From Peptococcaceae bacterium UBA2264 (GTDB taxonomy: Bacteria; Bacillota; Desulfitobacteriia; Desulfitobacteriales; Desulfitobacteriaceae), in contig DDXI01000121.1 in NCBI GenBank assembly GCA_002347475.1, positions 1 through 23,513 of the forward strand: 23,513 nucleotides of DNA, in the 5' to 3' direction. Made by a program: the position numbers and the translations under genes. How positions within the stretch are numbered: position 1 is the stretch's first letter; the number at the start of each line of letters is the position of its first letter. This document shows positions 7,533 through 16,157 of the stretch, piece by piece. The notes beneath the pieces were generated by a model that had not been told where the DNA came from, searched no databases, and saw only the letters and a program-made list of their open reading frames with translations.

Positions 7533-7900
7533 CTAGTTATTGCCAAAAATGGTTTGGCGATGTTTTATCCGGTAGCTGTCACCGCTTCAGTGGATAACTT
7601 CACTCTTGTGAATAAGCCGATCCAGAATTGCAGCAACTGTTTCTTACTCAGAGAATTTTGTTCTTTAAGGTCAAAGTCATCCAAGGTTTTGCATTCGGGG
7701 AAAGAGGCCAGTTTGTACAAGCGGTCAAGTTGTTTTTCTTCCCGCAGTTTTATTTCATATTCCAGCAAAGTCAACAGAAAGGACTGGTAACTGGTTTCCT
7801 TAACCTGAGCATTCATGAGCATTTCGGCTACAACAGCAGCAGCTTCAGTCATATGCAAACGAGTCATGTAATCTTTTATTTGTTCAAGTTCTCCTGGCAT
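7533..7900 (-). pseudogene. istB: IstB remnant: N-terminus joined to C-terminus, ATPase core deleted
   Basis: Starting at ATG 7900 (AAGGAG seven bases upstream), the first ~88 residues follow the IstB N-terminal pattern up to LDDFDLKEQNSLSKKQLLQ. The Walker A region expected next is absent. In the frame one base back, the sequence continues AILDRLIHKSEVIH, a TGA stop (7587-7589), then SGDSYRIKHRQTIFGNN and TAG at 7533. This is the IstB C-terminal signature (LDRL...GxSYR). An internal deletion of roughly 125 codons, with its junction near 7625-7640, therefore removed the AAA+ ATPase core. IstB normally acts as the ATP-dependent helper of IstA for target choice; this product would be inactive. 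Confidence 0.8.
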
Positions 7901-9135
7901 TGATTCGCTCCTTTTAATTCCTTAACATATATGGCTATATCACGTATTTCCACCCTGGTATTCAAGACTGAGCGGTCCATCTCATCCACCGGCTTAATCG
8001 GAAACAAGGGCTCCTGTTCTGCCAAGCTTTTTTTTTGTTCAGTGAAATAATTCAGAGCATCCACCAACTCGGTGGCAGAGTAGAGCTTGTGTTTCAAGCA
8101 GAAATGGAAAGATTGCTCATATACCTGCCAAGTCTTAGCGGCGCAGTTATCCTTGATAATTTTAAGTTGATCCCGGATATAGCGGGGCCTGGTCTGCCGC
8201 ACAAGTTTAAGAAAGCGCCAGGCATCCGGGGATTCATTGAGTAATCCGGCTACTTCTTTGAGGTATACGTCTATACCCTTATCCTTTTCCCGCCGGCATT
8301 CACTACTTTTAAAAAGACGTCCTTTCTCCCTGGAAAGAGGATAACTGATAATTACTGCGTTTGTATCAGGATCTAATATCACCAGCATGTTTTCATCTTC
8401 CCGGGCTTCCACATATCTATCCACTGCGTAACTGCCCAGAGGCAAGGCATAACGGTTTCCCCGATAGGTTATGGTATTGTCTTTATGGATCAATCTGGTT
8501 ATAATCTTGGTAGTGGAAATATTTATTTTGGGGGGTACCGGGATAAGGTGTTGTTTTTCGAGGACGAACACTTCTGCCGGTATCTTTTTTGTTGTATTGT
8601 GGACTTTACCATTTCCTGTTCTTTCTAACCAGGCCAGACAGTCTTCGTTCAGCTTGGCAAGGTTATGGAAAGTAAGGTGCCTGGCGAAGCTCCTTTTTAC
8701 AAATTTCACTACATTTTCAACTTTCCCTTTGCTTTCCGGGTCAGCTTTACGGCACATGTAGATTCTGAATCTTCGGGTCTGCCGGTAAGCGGCAAACTCA
8801 TGGGTCAGAACCAGATCGCCTCCATTTTCGCTGACCAGTATCAGATGATCCTGATCATAGACAATTTCTTGGCTCATTCCCCCATAGTATTCAAAGGCGT
8901 TCTCATGAACCTTGATCAGATCCCTGGTTGTAAATGGCCGGTCAAGCCATTCGACATATTTTTGTCGGGAATGAGCCAAGACGAAGGTGGCAAAGTAGAG
9001 TGTCACATTTCTGCCACTGCTGCTTTGTAAGCTGATTTGTCCAAAATCCATCTGCATTTGCTGACCGGCAGGCAATTCGTCAACTGCTTCGTATTGCCGT
9101 ATGTGCTTGACCTGGGAAATACCACACTCCTTGCT
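7876..9135 (-). pseudogene. istA: IS21-family transposase IstA, N-terminally truncated and fused to a usp gene
   Basis: Clear IstA sequence begins around ECGISQVKHIRQYEAV and runs to the stop at 7876. It retains the D-D-E catalytic set: QMDFGQ (first Asp), EIVYDQDHLI (second Asp) and DPESKGKVENVVK (Glu). The N-terminal helix-turn-helix DNA-binding part, normally 100 or more residues, is absent. Upstream in the same open frame lies universal-stress-protein sequence (9130-9300), so there is no start codon of its own. It overlaps istB by 25 bp as intact IS21 operons do. The junction is near 9130; its exact base cannot be fixed without an intact copy. Confidence 0.82.
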
Positions 9136-9694
9136 CAGTGCAGTATAGCTGTTGTTGCTGCTATCAATTCCAACAACGATCAGATGGGCTTTGAAGTTCC
9201 ATTTCTTTTTGACAATCAAGGTGTCGGAGGAAGATCCATAGAGCAAAACCCTTTCAGCAACACTTCCCAGATCACCAAGTTCGACCCTGCCCCCAAGCGC
9301 CAAGAACAGTCAATTCAATTTTCTGTTCTGAAATAATTCGAAGAATTTCCTTGAAATTCTTCCCTTCCGGCAATATGCTTCTACAAGCAATCTTTTTTAC
9401 TTTAGCTGTTTCTCCCCGTTTTTTAGTATAAGAATCTGATATCAGCTCTAACCCGTCTCCGATTAATGCATCATGCGTGTTTCGGAGATAAATAAGCTTC
9501 TCTTCCTCCTGATAATGTTGAGGAAGCCCATCCTCCATGGCCGAAAACCGGTCAAAATGCAATTTTGCTGCGTATACATGACAGGCAGTCAAAGACGACT
9601 CCTTTTCATTTTCTGTTATTGCTATCGAGGCCTCTGCCGCATAGTCGGAAAAGATCGAGCCATCAAGAGCAACCAACACATTTTTGTAGATCAC
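9130..9694 (-). pseudogene. universal stress protein (tandem Usp), frameshifted and cut by the IS21 element
   Basis: GTG 9694 has GGAGG seven bases upstream. The first frame encodes KNVLVALDGS (Usp nucleotide-binding start) through LTVLGAWGQGR and stops at 9272. The conserved tail continues in the next frame as VELGDLGSVAERVLLYG and DTLIVKK, so one frameshift lies at about 9275-9295, next to a run of five C (9290-9294). After that tail comes HLIVVGIDSSNNSYTAL, which resembles the start of a second Usp domain, before the sequence turns into IstA near 9130. The original gene thus probably encoded two Usp domains. It is the third gene of the minus-strand operon, 29 bp after the flavin-type gene. 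Usp proteins bind ATP or AMP and are linked to stress and anaerobic survival. Confidence 0.75.
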
Positions 9695-9723
9695 GCGCTA
9701 TCCTCCATCCAATATCAATTGAG

Positions 9724-10419
9724 TTACTTTCTTGAATATGGTGTCTTATCTCTGATTTCAGCCAAATGAAACAAATATCTGAACGGATAATTGACTTGAT
9801 GAACATGAAAAGCGTCATGAGCAAACGATTCCCTAGCTGCTAAAAGAAATCTATAATCCGGATTGTCGCCATCAATCACTTCAATAACGCCATTAAACTG
9901 ATAACTGGGAAATTTAGGAGCCGCACCGCTAAACAACAATGCAACTAAAGGATTCTTGGCTAAATTCTGTGACGTCCGGCCTTCAAAAATTTCCAATCCA
10001 CCTAATATGGTAGGATCATAATTCGATGGATCCGCATAGAAAACACGGGCGGCTGACAGGCGATCTCTTAGGCTTTTTTCCGGAACCTGGCAGGTTCCGC
10101 GCTTTCTGGCTGATTCGAAAGACTCAGTGACTTGATCAAGGATAGATGCTTTTAGCAATAAGCCCATGCCCCTGGTGATGAGGTTAATCGGAAAAACATC
10201 GTTGCTGATGGTTCCCATCGTCGGCAAATGTACTGGCATCATTTTAGCGGCAGTCGCTCCTGCCTGATCCATCAATGAGAACATTTCAATTCTGGCCTCT
10301 GACTGCCATTCGAAAAACAATTGCGGAAAGTCGAGCTTTTTGAAGCAGTTTTGTACTCCATCGGGAAAACCGATAATGATTTCATCGGCCTCTACGCGCA
10401 ATTGATATTCCAAATCCAT
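9724..10419 (-). CDS. probable pyridoxamine-phosphate-oxidase-like (FMN split-barrel) protein
   Basis: 231 residues, soluble, with no signal peptide. ATG 10419 has AGAGG six bases upstream and lies one base after the stop of the CydA-like gene, so the two are translationally coupled. The C-terminal half, with GLEIFEGRTSQNLAKNPLV, ALLFSGAAP and YQFNGVIEVI, has the look of the flavin-binding split-barrel family, in which such proteins bind FMN, F420 or haem. The N-terminal ~110 residues I do not recognise. Its position between a quinol-oxidase-like membrane protein and a stress protein suggests a redox or oxygen-related role, which is inference. The gene is intact, unlike both neighbours. Confidence 0.5.
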   Translation of the reverse strand: MDLEYQLRVEADEIIIGFPDGVQNCFKKLDFPQLFFEWQSEARIEMFSLMDQAGATAAKMMPVHLPTMGTISNDVFPINLITRGMGLLLKASILDQVTESFESARKRGTCQVPEKSLRDRLSAARVFYADPSNYDPTILGGLEIFEGRTSQNLAKNPLVALLFSGAAPKFPSYQFNGVIEVIDGDNPDYRFLLAARESFAHDAFHVHQVNYPFRYLFHLAEIRDKTPYSRK

Positions 10420-10420
10420 C

Positions 10421-11787
10421 TTATACCTCTTCTGCTTTCTCTGGATGATGCGCTGTCACTTTTGATGTGAACCAGAAAATAACGGTTACAACAACCAGAA
10501 CAACTGCCCATACAATAAATATCTTGGAAATTGAGATCGGAGACGGATATTTGCTCCCCCCCGGAATCGGAATAATATCGTATATCAGCCATGGAGATCT
10601 TACCGACTCCCGTACATATCCCATCACGACTACGATCCACATCCCCAAAATACCGGCCATAATTCCAGCGATGCGAGAGGAGTGTGTCAAATTACCCCAT
10701 TCAGACTCTTTCATGCTGCCTAGTGACAATGAATCGATGGTGAGTATTGACGTGCCAATAATCACCAGAATAAACAGCGCTGCATATTTGAAATCCTTTG
10801 TTCCGATCGGGTTCTGCCAGGCTGCCGGATCATTGATGCTGTCTGCTCCCAGCCAGGCAGGCTGAACCAGGAAAAACACGCATAATGAAGCGACACCATC
10901 AGGAGCATCTCCCAGGCGCGTGACTCATGCATGATCATTTCGAATGCATTTGGCTGAGGTCCCTGAATCTGTATCATATACAGCAAACCAAAGATAGGCT
11001 GGAGAACTAGCCCGAAAAGACCCCATGCGATCCCATAAGAAGCGAACCAATCCCATTCTCTTCTCGCTGCTTTGTATTTTTTGCTAATATAATGAAAAAT
11101 TCCTAGCATGGCAAGAATAAATCCAATATAGGAGATGGCCGCAGCCATCCTGTGGAACTGAAGTCTCCAGACGGTATCATTTAACCACCAGCTCATAGCC
11201 TTGGCCCAATCCAGCGTTATGATCCCATTGCTTCCCCAGGTTATTTCGTCACCGGGCGTCAGCATACCTCCGGCGACCATATTGATCAAGAAAGTCTGCA
11301 GCATCACCGCGATAGCATAGCCATAACCTAAGAACTGATGCCATAAATTGGAAATTTCGTCCCATGTGAACCAGTATGTATAAAGGAAAGCGATCTCTAT
11401 TGCAAAAAATATGGCTTCGAAGAATAACGGCCACCAATACAAGTGAAATAGATTGGTGGCAAAAGTCGGGTAAAGACTGACAAAAAAGAGAACGCCCGCA
11501 ACAGCGAAGGTTGCGCCCGTACTGACTAGGATAACATTGAACAAGGTGATCGACCGTCCAAATGCGCCCATTCCAACTTCTTGGATCGGAATCTGCTCCT
11601 GCATGCCGGGATCAGCGTTCTGCAGATCAGTCGAGGAAAGAGATGTACTGGTTATCAGCCCTCCTTGTTGAGGAACGATGTAAAAAGTGAGAAAAATGAC
11701 AAAACAGATAAAAATCAGGACAAGGACAGACGGTTTAATGATGTTTGGCTTTTTAATCTTCAGTTCTGGAATATTCACTTTTTCCAC
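10421..11787 (-). pseudogene. CydA-like cytochrome bd oxidase subunit I homologue, single frameshift
   Basis: GTG 11787 has AGGAG eight bases upstream; the in-frame extension to 11928 has no family resemblance. Restored, the protein has about 455 residues and many membrane segments. The order fits CydA: an FEAIFFAIEIAFLYTYW helix, LQFHRMAAAISYIGF (equivalent to the haem-b558 histidine helix), and GYVRESVRSPWLIYDIIP in place of the GRQPW motif. Frame one ends in LMVSLHYACFSWF; the second frame continues FFLVQPAWLGADS to the stop at 10421. Adding one T to the run of five at 10872-10876 joins them as ACFFLVQPAW. No cydB is present, so this is a divergent stand-alone member with an extra N-terminal membrane anchor. 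It may not be an oxygen reductase. Confidence 0.7.
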
Positions 11788-12244
11788 ATTATCTTCTCCT
11801 AGCAAATCATTTAATGATCTGTTCTTAAAATTCAATGGAAAAAGAATGCTGATGGATCTAATGTTAATTTCTACCCAGTTGAACGAAAACCTGAGAACCC
11901 AAATGAATTGAAGTGCTGCATAAGCCATTATATTATATAAATCATATCATCTTTCAACTCAAATTCAGCACACCCACACCACCTAATTCTGAACAATTAA
12001 GGATTATTTTTGACAATCAAGGATGCTTCGCACTGCTAAAGCGGCTTTGTCCTTGACTGTAAATAAAGCCAAGGAAAGGTAAGGAGTAAATTGGAATTAA
12101 GGGTGTTCAAACGATTCCATAACCTATTGTGGAATATTATATCCTTGCAAATTTTCACTGAACTTATATTGACAACTCCAAAGCTCGTTTTTTATTCATA
12201 TTAACCTCCATACAAATTTAATTTGACGGGGTATATAATTCATT
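11788..12244. other. gene-free stretch upstream of the CydA-like gene
   Basis: About 460 bp with no supported gene. On the minus strand TTGAAA at about 11955 and several overlapping TATAAT-like hexamers near 11930-11940 could start the CydA-like operon with a leader of about 140 bases. TCAAGGA (about 12018) and TCCTTGA (about 12050) form a 7-bp inverted repeat with partial extension on both sides, of unknown role. Confidence 0.35.
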
Positions 12245-12693
12245 TTACAACCATGGAATTTTTACTTTTTGGGCATACTCTACCCATGCATCACCAAATT
12301 CAATTGATAATTTTTTTCTTCAGGTGCATACATTCTTAGTATAATATATATAATTATTCCAGCCACTACACCTAACCATGTATTTAATATAAATCCTATC
12401 CATGGAATGACCAATAAAGATACACCTGTATATAAAGGGTGCTTTACGATAGAAAATGGCCCAGATGTGATCAATTTATGTTTTGGAACATGTATTATTA
12501 ACACTTGTGACCAAATACAATTTACAAGACCAATGATCAGCACACTGGTCGAAATCATTAATAACAAAGATGACGGTCCAGCAATAAGAAAAAAAGACGG
12601 AAATACGATATTGAGAATGATGCTAATAATTATTATTGGAAATATCAATTTGCCGGTTTTATTGCCGATTCCAATTAACTCCCTTAGATTCAT
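12245..12693 (-). pseudogene. isoprenylcysteine carboxyl methyltransferase-like membrane protein, frameshifted
   Basis: ATG 12693 has GGAGG five bases upstream. Four membrane segments are followed by the ICMT/phospholipid-methyltransferase signature LITSGPFSIVKHPLYTGVS, which binds S-adenosylmethionine, and by APEE. The open frame then ends after NLVMHG (12280). If one A is added to the run of seven (plus-strand T run 12311-12317), the frame reads EEKKLSIEFGDAWVEYAQKV and ends at 12245, which is the normal family tail (E..L...FG..W..Y). The bacterial substrates of this family are mostly unknown; the methyl acceptor cannot be named. The gene stands alone. Confidence 0.72.
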
Positions 12694-12856
12694 ATGTACC
12701 TCCGTTGAAAATATATATGTGGATTTACGATATCCAATCACGACTAATAAACATATGAGTGTATTTCATAAATTTTGGTTAGCCTATTTCACTGCCATTT
12801 TATCAAATCTACCGTAAAAATCCATACTGACCACACAACCTCGGTTTTTTCAAAAA

Positions 12857-12898
12857 ACATCTAAATCGACCACTCACCAACCACTGACATCTAAATCG
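12857..12898. repeat. 12-bp direct repeat, 30-bp period
   Basis: ACATCTAAATCG occurs at 12857-12868 and 12887-12898, with GACCAC-type words around both copies. Short repeats in tandem at one side of a gene-free region are typical of IS21-family ends, where IstA binds, but no IS21 gene of this kind is next to it. Confidence 0.45.
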
Positions 12899-12990
12899 CT
12901 CTGTCACTGGGTTTAGGCCACGTTTCGATATGTTCCCACGAAGCGAAAAATTACATTTTTCGCAATCCGATTTATTGCTCAGAAAAACAA

Positions 12991-13013
12991 AAAAGGCTTA
13001 TTTCAAGCCTTTT
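12991..13013. terminator. bidirectional hairpin terminator
   Basis: AAAAGGCTT (12991-12999) and AAGCCTTTT (13005-13013) form a perfect 9-bp stem with loop ATTTC, with A-runs before and T-runs after, so it can end transcription from either side. It may terminate the minus-strand transcript of the small gene at 13235 and of the liv operon. Confidence 0.7.
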
Positions 13014-13234
13014 CAAACACTTACTTCTCCACCCTTATTATTAATACTGCCGTCTCAACGTGCGTCATCACATAACGCTTATTTAATTTCGCAAAAGAAT
13101 TTCTCAAGGGGGTGAATCTGCAGATTTTTACCCCTTTCGCAACTTAATTCACCCCTTTTGCAGGGCTTTTAACCACCTTGGGGGTGGGGTTTTGCGTAAG
13201 CGTCAAATAGTCCCGTACATGCTTAATGTCGGTA

Positions 13235-13510
13235 TTACCAGAATCCTTCATCGGCAACACTTTTTACCTTGTTATACTGCTTTCTGATCAGGCGTTTAAA
13301 ATCGGTATCTGGCAATCCGTCGCCCGCATCAACGCCGTCCTCCGAAAGTAGATCATAAAAATATTCAGCATAGTCCTTGTCTTCTCGTACCATTTTTTTG
13401 TAACGGTCTAAAATCTCAGTCTGAAAATCAAGCTCGAATATGTACCGGGGAGTTTTTCCTGCTAGGTAATCCTTAACCATTTCCATCATGTAATCAATAT
13501 TCCTTCCCAT
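13235..13510 (-). CDS. small conserved-looking protein of unknown function
   Basis: 91 residues from ATG 13510, chosen because GGAGG lies eight bases upstream; an in-frame extension upstream looks like untranslated sequence. The product is soluble and charged, probably all-helical: MGRNIDYMMEMVKDYL, then DFQTEILDRYKKMVRED, KDYAEYFYDLLSEDG, and an ADEGFW end. I do not recognise a named domain. It lies 110 bp downstream of livF on the same strand with no terminator obvious between, so it may be the last gene of that transcript, or independent. Confidence 0.65.
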   Translation of the reverse strand: MGRNIDYMMEMVKDYLAGKTPRYIFELDFQTEILDRYKKMVREDKDYAEYFYDLLSEDGVDAGDGLPDTDFKRLIRKQYNKVKSVADEGFW

Positions 13511-13620
13511 ATCAGTCTTCCTCCCACGCATATTTTTTCGGACTTGTGTTATCAAGCTGTGGGGTGAAGACCTTCTCCGGCAAGGCTGCGCTACTAGGTA
13601 AAACCGCTTAATAGAAAGCA

Positions 13621-14340
13621 CTAAGAACGTGCCCGCCCCAAATAAGCCTCCTGGATAGATGAGTTTGCCGTTATCTCTAAGGGACTGCCCCGATGAGTAA
13701 TCCCGCCTCTTTCCATCACCAAGACGCTGTCAGCCACTTTAAGTGCTGATTTTGTATTCTGTTCTACAAGCACTATCGTTACTCCGGTCTTTTTTAAGTT
13801 GACTAAAATCGCCATTATTTCCTGAACAATTAAGGGAGCCAGCCCAACTGACGGTTCATCAAGCAATAAAAGTGCTGGACGTGACATTAACCCCCTCCCA
13901 ATGGCCAACATCTGCTGCAAGCCACCGCTTAAACTGCCTGCCAAATCCCTTTCTCTGCCTTTTAAGGCCGGAAAAATCCCCAGGATTTCTTTGATATCAT
14001 TCTTTAATCCTTCCTTGTTTTTGCGGTAACGATGAAAGGCACCTAACAGCAGATTGTCAAGGACAGTCAATGTAGTGAAGATTTCCCTTTTTTCCGGGAT
14101 AAGGCTGATACCCTTGCTTACAATCTGTTCCGATGTTTGGCCTGTTACGGCCTTATTGTTAAATAAAATCTCCCCAGCAGCGGGCTTGATTAAGCCTGCT
14201 GCTGTTCCCAGGAGCGTACTCTTGCCAGCCCCGTTGGCACCCAAAATCACCAAGAGTTCGCCTTCTTTGACCTCCAGGGATATATCCTTGATGGCATGTA
14301 CATAACCATAATAGACACTTAGATTCTTAATTCTAAGCAA
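13621..14340 (-). CDS. livF: branched-chain amino acid ABC transporter ATP-binding protein LivF
   Basis: About 240 residues. Walker A is GANGAGKST, Walker B is LLLLDEPS followed by VGLAPLIV, and the H-loop position reads IVLVEQN, as in LivF. The ABC signature reads LSGGLQQM, where LivF usually has LSGGEQQ. The start overlaps livG: TTG 14340 gives MLRIKNLSVYYG, the usual family start, with GGGGAGG nine bases upstream; ATG 14349 directly abuts that Shine-Dalgarno and TTG 14358 precedes it. LivF pairs with LivG to power import through LivH-LivM. It is the last gene of the importer operon. Confidence 0.92.
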   Translation of the reverse strand: MLRIKNLSVYYGYVHAIKDISLEVKEGELLVILGANGAGKSTLLGTAAGLIKPAAGEILFNNKAVTGQTSEQIVSKGISLIPEKREIFTTLTVLDNLLLGAFHRYRKNKEGLKNDIKEILGIFPALKGRERDLAGSLSGGLQQMLAIGRGLMSRPALLLLDEPSVGLAPLIVQEIMAILVNLKKTGVTIVLVEQNTKSALKVADSVLVMERGGITHRGSPLEITANSSIQEAYLGRARS

Positions 14341-15097
14341 TCTGTTCATCCTCCCCAAGATAGGCCTTGATTACTTCCGGATTAACCTGGATTTCTGCAG
14401 GTGTTCCTTGCGCAATTACCCGGCCAAAATCCAATACCACTATCCTGTCGGCTGCTTCCATTATTGTTTCCATATCATGTTCGATCAGAATCATTGAAGT
14501 TCTCTTTTTCAGATGTTTTAAATAATTTGTCAGTGTTTCTGTTTCAACAATATTTAATCCCGCAGCCGGCTCATCAAACAATATCAGACTCGGTTCAGAG
14601 GCTAAGGCCCTGACTATTTCTAAAAGTCTTTGTTTTCCGAACGGCAAGGCAGCTGCTGGAAGTTCGGCCATCTCAGCCAAGCCGATTTCTTCGAGTAAGA
14701 ACAAAGCTTCTGTCCTGATCCTTTTTTCTTCACTGCATTTTCTCGGGAGTGTATAGAATGATTGCAGAAAACCTTTTTTACCTCTTAAATAAGCACCTGC
14801 CATAATATTTTCCAGAACCGTCATCCCGCCGAAAAGCTGCAGATTCTGAAAGGTCCTGGTAATACCGGCGGAAGCCATTTGAAATGGTTTATTTCCGATC
14901 ATATCCTTGCCTTTATATATTATCGAACCTTGATTAGGACTCAGTGCTCCCGTAATAATGTTAAAGAGAGTGGTTTTACCTGCACCGTTAGGACCAATCA
15001 GAGCAACAATGTTCCCTTCCTTAACCTCAAATTCTACATCCTCCACTGCAGCTATCCCGCCAAAATATTTTGTTATCTCATTCAATTTCAAGATCAT
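14333..15097 (-). CDS. livG: branched-chain amino acid ABC transporter ATP-binding protein LivG
   Basis: 254 residues from ATG 15097, with GGAGG upstream. Motifs: Walker A GPNGAGKTT, the LivG-specific ITRTFQNLQLF after the Q-loop, the signature LPFGKQRLLEI in place of LSGGQ as in other LivG proteins, Walker B LILFDEPAAGLN, and the switch histidine in LIEHDM. It forms the ATPase heterodimer with LivF. It starts 34 bp after livM and overlaps livF. Confidence 0.94.
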   Translation of the reverse strand: MILKLNEITKYFGGIAAVEDVEFEVKEGNIVALIGPNGAGKTTLFNIITGALSPNQGSIIYKGKDMIGNKPFQMASAGITRTFQNLQLFGGMTVLENIMAGAYLRGKKGFLQSFYTLPRKCSEEKRIRTEALFLLEEIGLAEMAELPAAALPFGKQRLLEIVRALASEPSLILFDEPAAGLNIVETETLTNYLKHLKKRTSMILIEHDMETIMEAADRIVVLDFGRVIAQGTPAEIQVNPEVIKAYLGEDEQIA

Positions 15098-15130
15098 TAT
15101 GGGCACCTCCTCCTGACTCCTCATATTAAC

Positions 15131-16117
15131 TTACTGTTTATTTGTGTTCTGTTCCGCTCTTTTGGGAGACCGGTCAAAAACAGCACCAAGACTGCTTAGA
15201 CCTTCAGGTTTATAAACCATTAAAAGGATAAGAATTATTCCATAAATGATTATCTGATACTCACCGCCTGCCCCCGGTATCAGCAGGGGAACTACCTCGC
15301 GCAATATTTCGCTTAAGGCTACTATCACTGCCGCCCCCAACAGAGGTCCCCAGAAAGTCCCCAGTCCTCCGACAACAGCCATCAGGACAAATTCGATTGA
15401 AGCATGGTAACTGAAAGCCGCAGGACTGATGAAGGTAATATAAAACGCGTACAATCCCCCGGCAAGACCAGCCAGCAAGGCGCTGAAGATGAAAGCCTGC
15501 AGTTTAAGGCTGGCACTGTCGATACCGGCATTTTCGGCAGCATACTCACTTTCCCGAATGGCGCGAAGCGCCCTGCCTGTCCGGGAATGAACCAGATTAT
15601 TGATTCCAAGTAACAAGAGAGCCAGAACAGCCCATACCAAAACAAAGAATTTCCGGTCACTGTCAAAAGCAAAACTGCCAATGTTTAGAAAGGGAATCGA
15701 GCTGATGCCTGACGGTCCGCCAGTAAATTCCCTGCCTTCATTGAAAGCAATGAAGACCAAAATTCCAAATCCGAGTGTAGCCAAGGCCAGATAAAGTTCC
15801 CGCAACTTAAGTGTTTGTCTGCCAATCAGGGCAGCAATAGTTCCCGGCAGTATGATTGCAGCCAAAAGCGCAGCTATGGTCGGCCAATGATAGCGAGTAG
15901 TCAAAATGGCTGCTGTATATGCACCAAGTCCGTAAAAAGCAGCATGCCCGAAAGATACCTGTCCTGCATATCCCATCAGGATTCCTAACCCTTGGACAAT
16001 AATCGCATACAGACCGATAATAATCAGAATACTGAATAGATAATTGCTTTTTACAACCAAAGATACTATTAAGATAAACAGAAGAATGATTATTCCAAAT
16101 ATAGTTGTTTTTTTCAT
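15131..16117 (-). CDS. livM: branched-chain amino acid ABC transporter permease LivM
   Basis: 328 residues with about ten membrane segments. The hallmark GYAGQVSFGHAAFYGLGAY is followed by LATLGFG and by EFTGGPSGI, and the coupling region reads RTGRALRAIRESEYAAENAGI, all typical of LivM. ATG 16117 has AGAGG eight bases upstream. The basic C-terminus is cytoplasmic. It forms the channel with LivH, whose stop lies 40 bp upstream on the same strand. Confidence 0.94.
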   Translation of the reverse strand: MKKTTIFGIIILLFILIVSLVVKSNYLFSILIIIGLYAIIVQGLGILMGYAGQVSFGHAAFYGLGAYTAAILTTRYHWPTIAALLAAIILPGTIAALIGRQTLKLRELYLALATLGFGILVFIAFNEGREFTGGPSGISSIPFLNIGSFAFDSDRKFFVLVWAVLALLLLGINNLVHSRTGRALRAIRESEYAAENAGIDSASLKLQAFIFSALLAGLAGGLYAFYITFISPAAFSYHASIEFVLMAVVGGLGTFWGPLLGAAVIVALSEILREVVPLLIPGAGGEYQIIIYGIILILLMVYKPEGLSSLGAVFDRSPKRAEQNTNKQ

Positions 16118-16157
16118 GCTTTTTGCCTCTACCTATGCCATTTATCCAAACTGAAAT

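Larger units (their letters stand above)
7483..9135 (-). mobile_element. decayed IS21-family element (both genes damaged)
   Basis: The element carries istA then istB on the minus strand in the usual overlapping order. The end at 7483 starts TGTAACCGTCAAG and interrupts the IS630 gene. The opposite end is missing: istA lacks its N-terminal part and is joined to a universal-stress-protein gene near 9130. istB has lost its middle. It cannot move by itself. Confidence 0.7.
12694..13234. other. 540 bp without a gene: direct repeats and a hairpin
   Basis: No coding frame looks real. The stretch holds a 12-bp direct repeat at 12857 and 12887, a bidirectional terminator at 12991-13013, and an inverted pair GGGGTGAAT (13109-13117) with ATTCACCCC (13147-13155), flanked by GCAAAAG (13091) and CTTTTGC (13155). 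This density of short repeats suggests remnants of insertion-sequence ends. Confidence 0.4.

Noticed and set aside
11788..11928. Upstream start for the CydA-like gene at 11928
   Set aside because: The extra 47 residues do not resemble the family, and GTG 11787 has an AGGAG at ideal spacing.
12407..12817. Plus-strand 136-codon frame opposite the methyltransferase
   Set aside because: It is antisense to a recognisable membrane protein with its own ribosome-binding site; its length follows from the AT-rich opposite strand.
12930..13115. 61-codon plus-strand frame in the repeat-rich stretch
   Set aside because: It runs through the bidirectional terminator hairpin and has no ribosome-binding site or domain signs.
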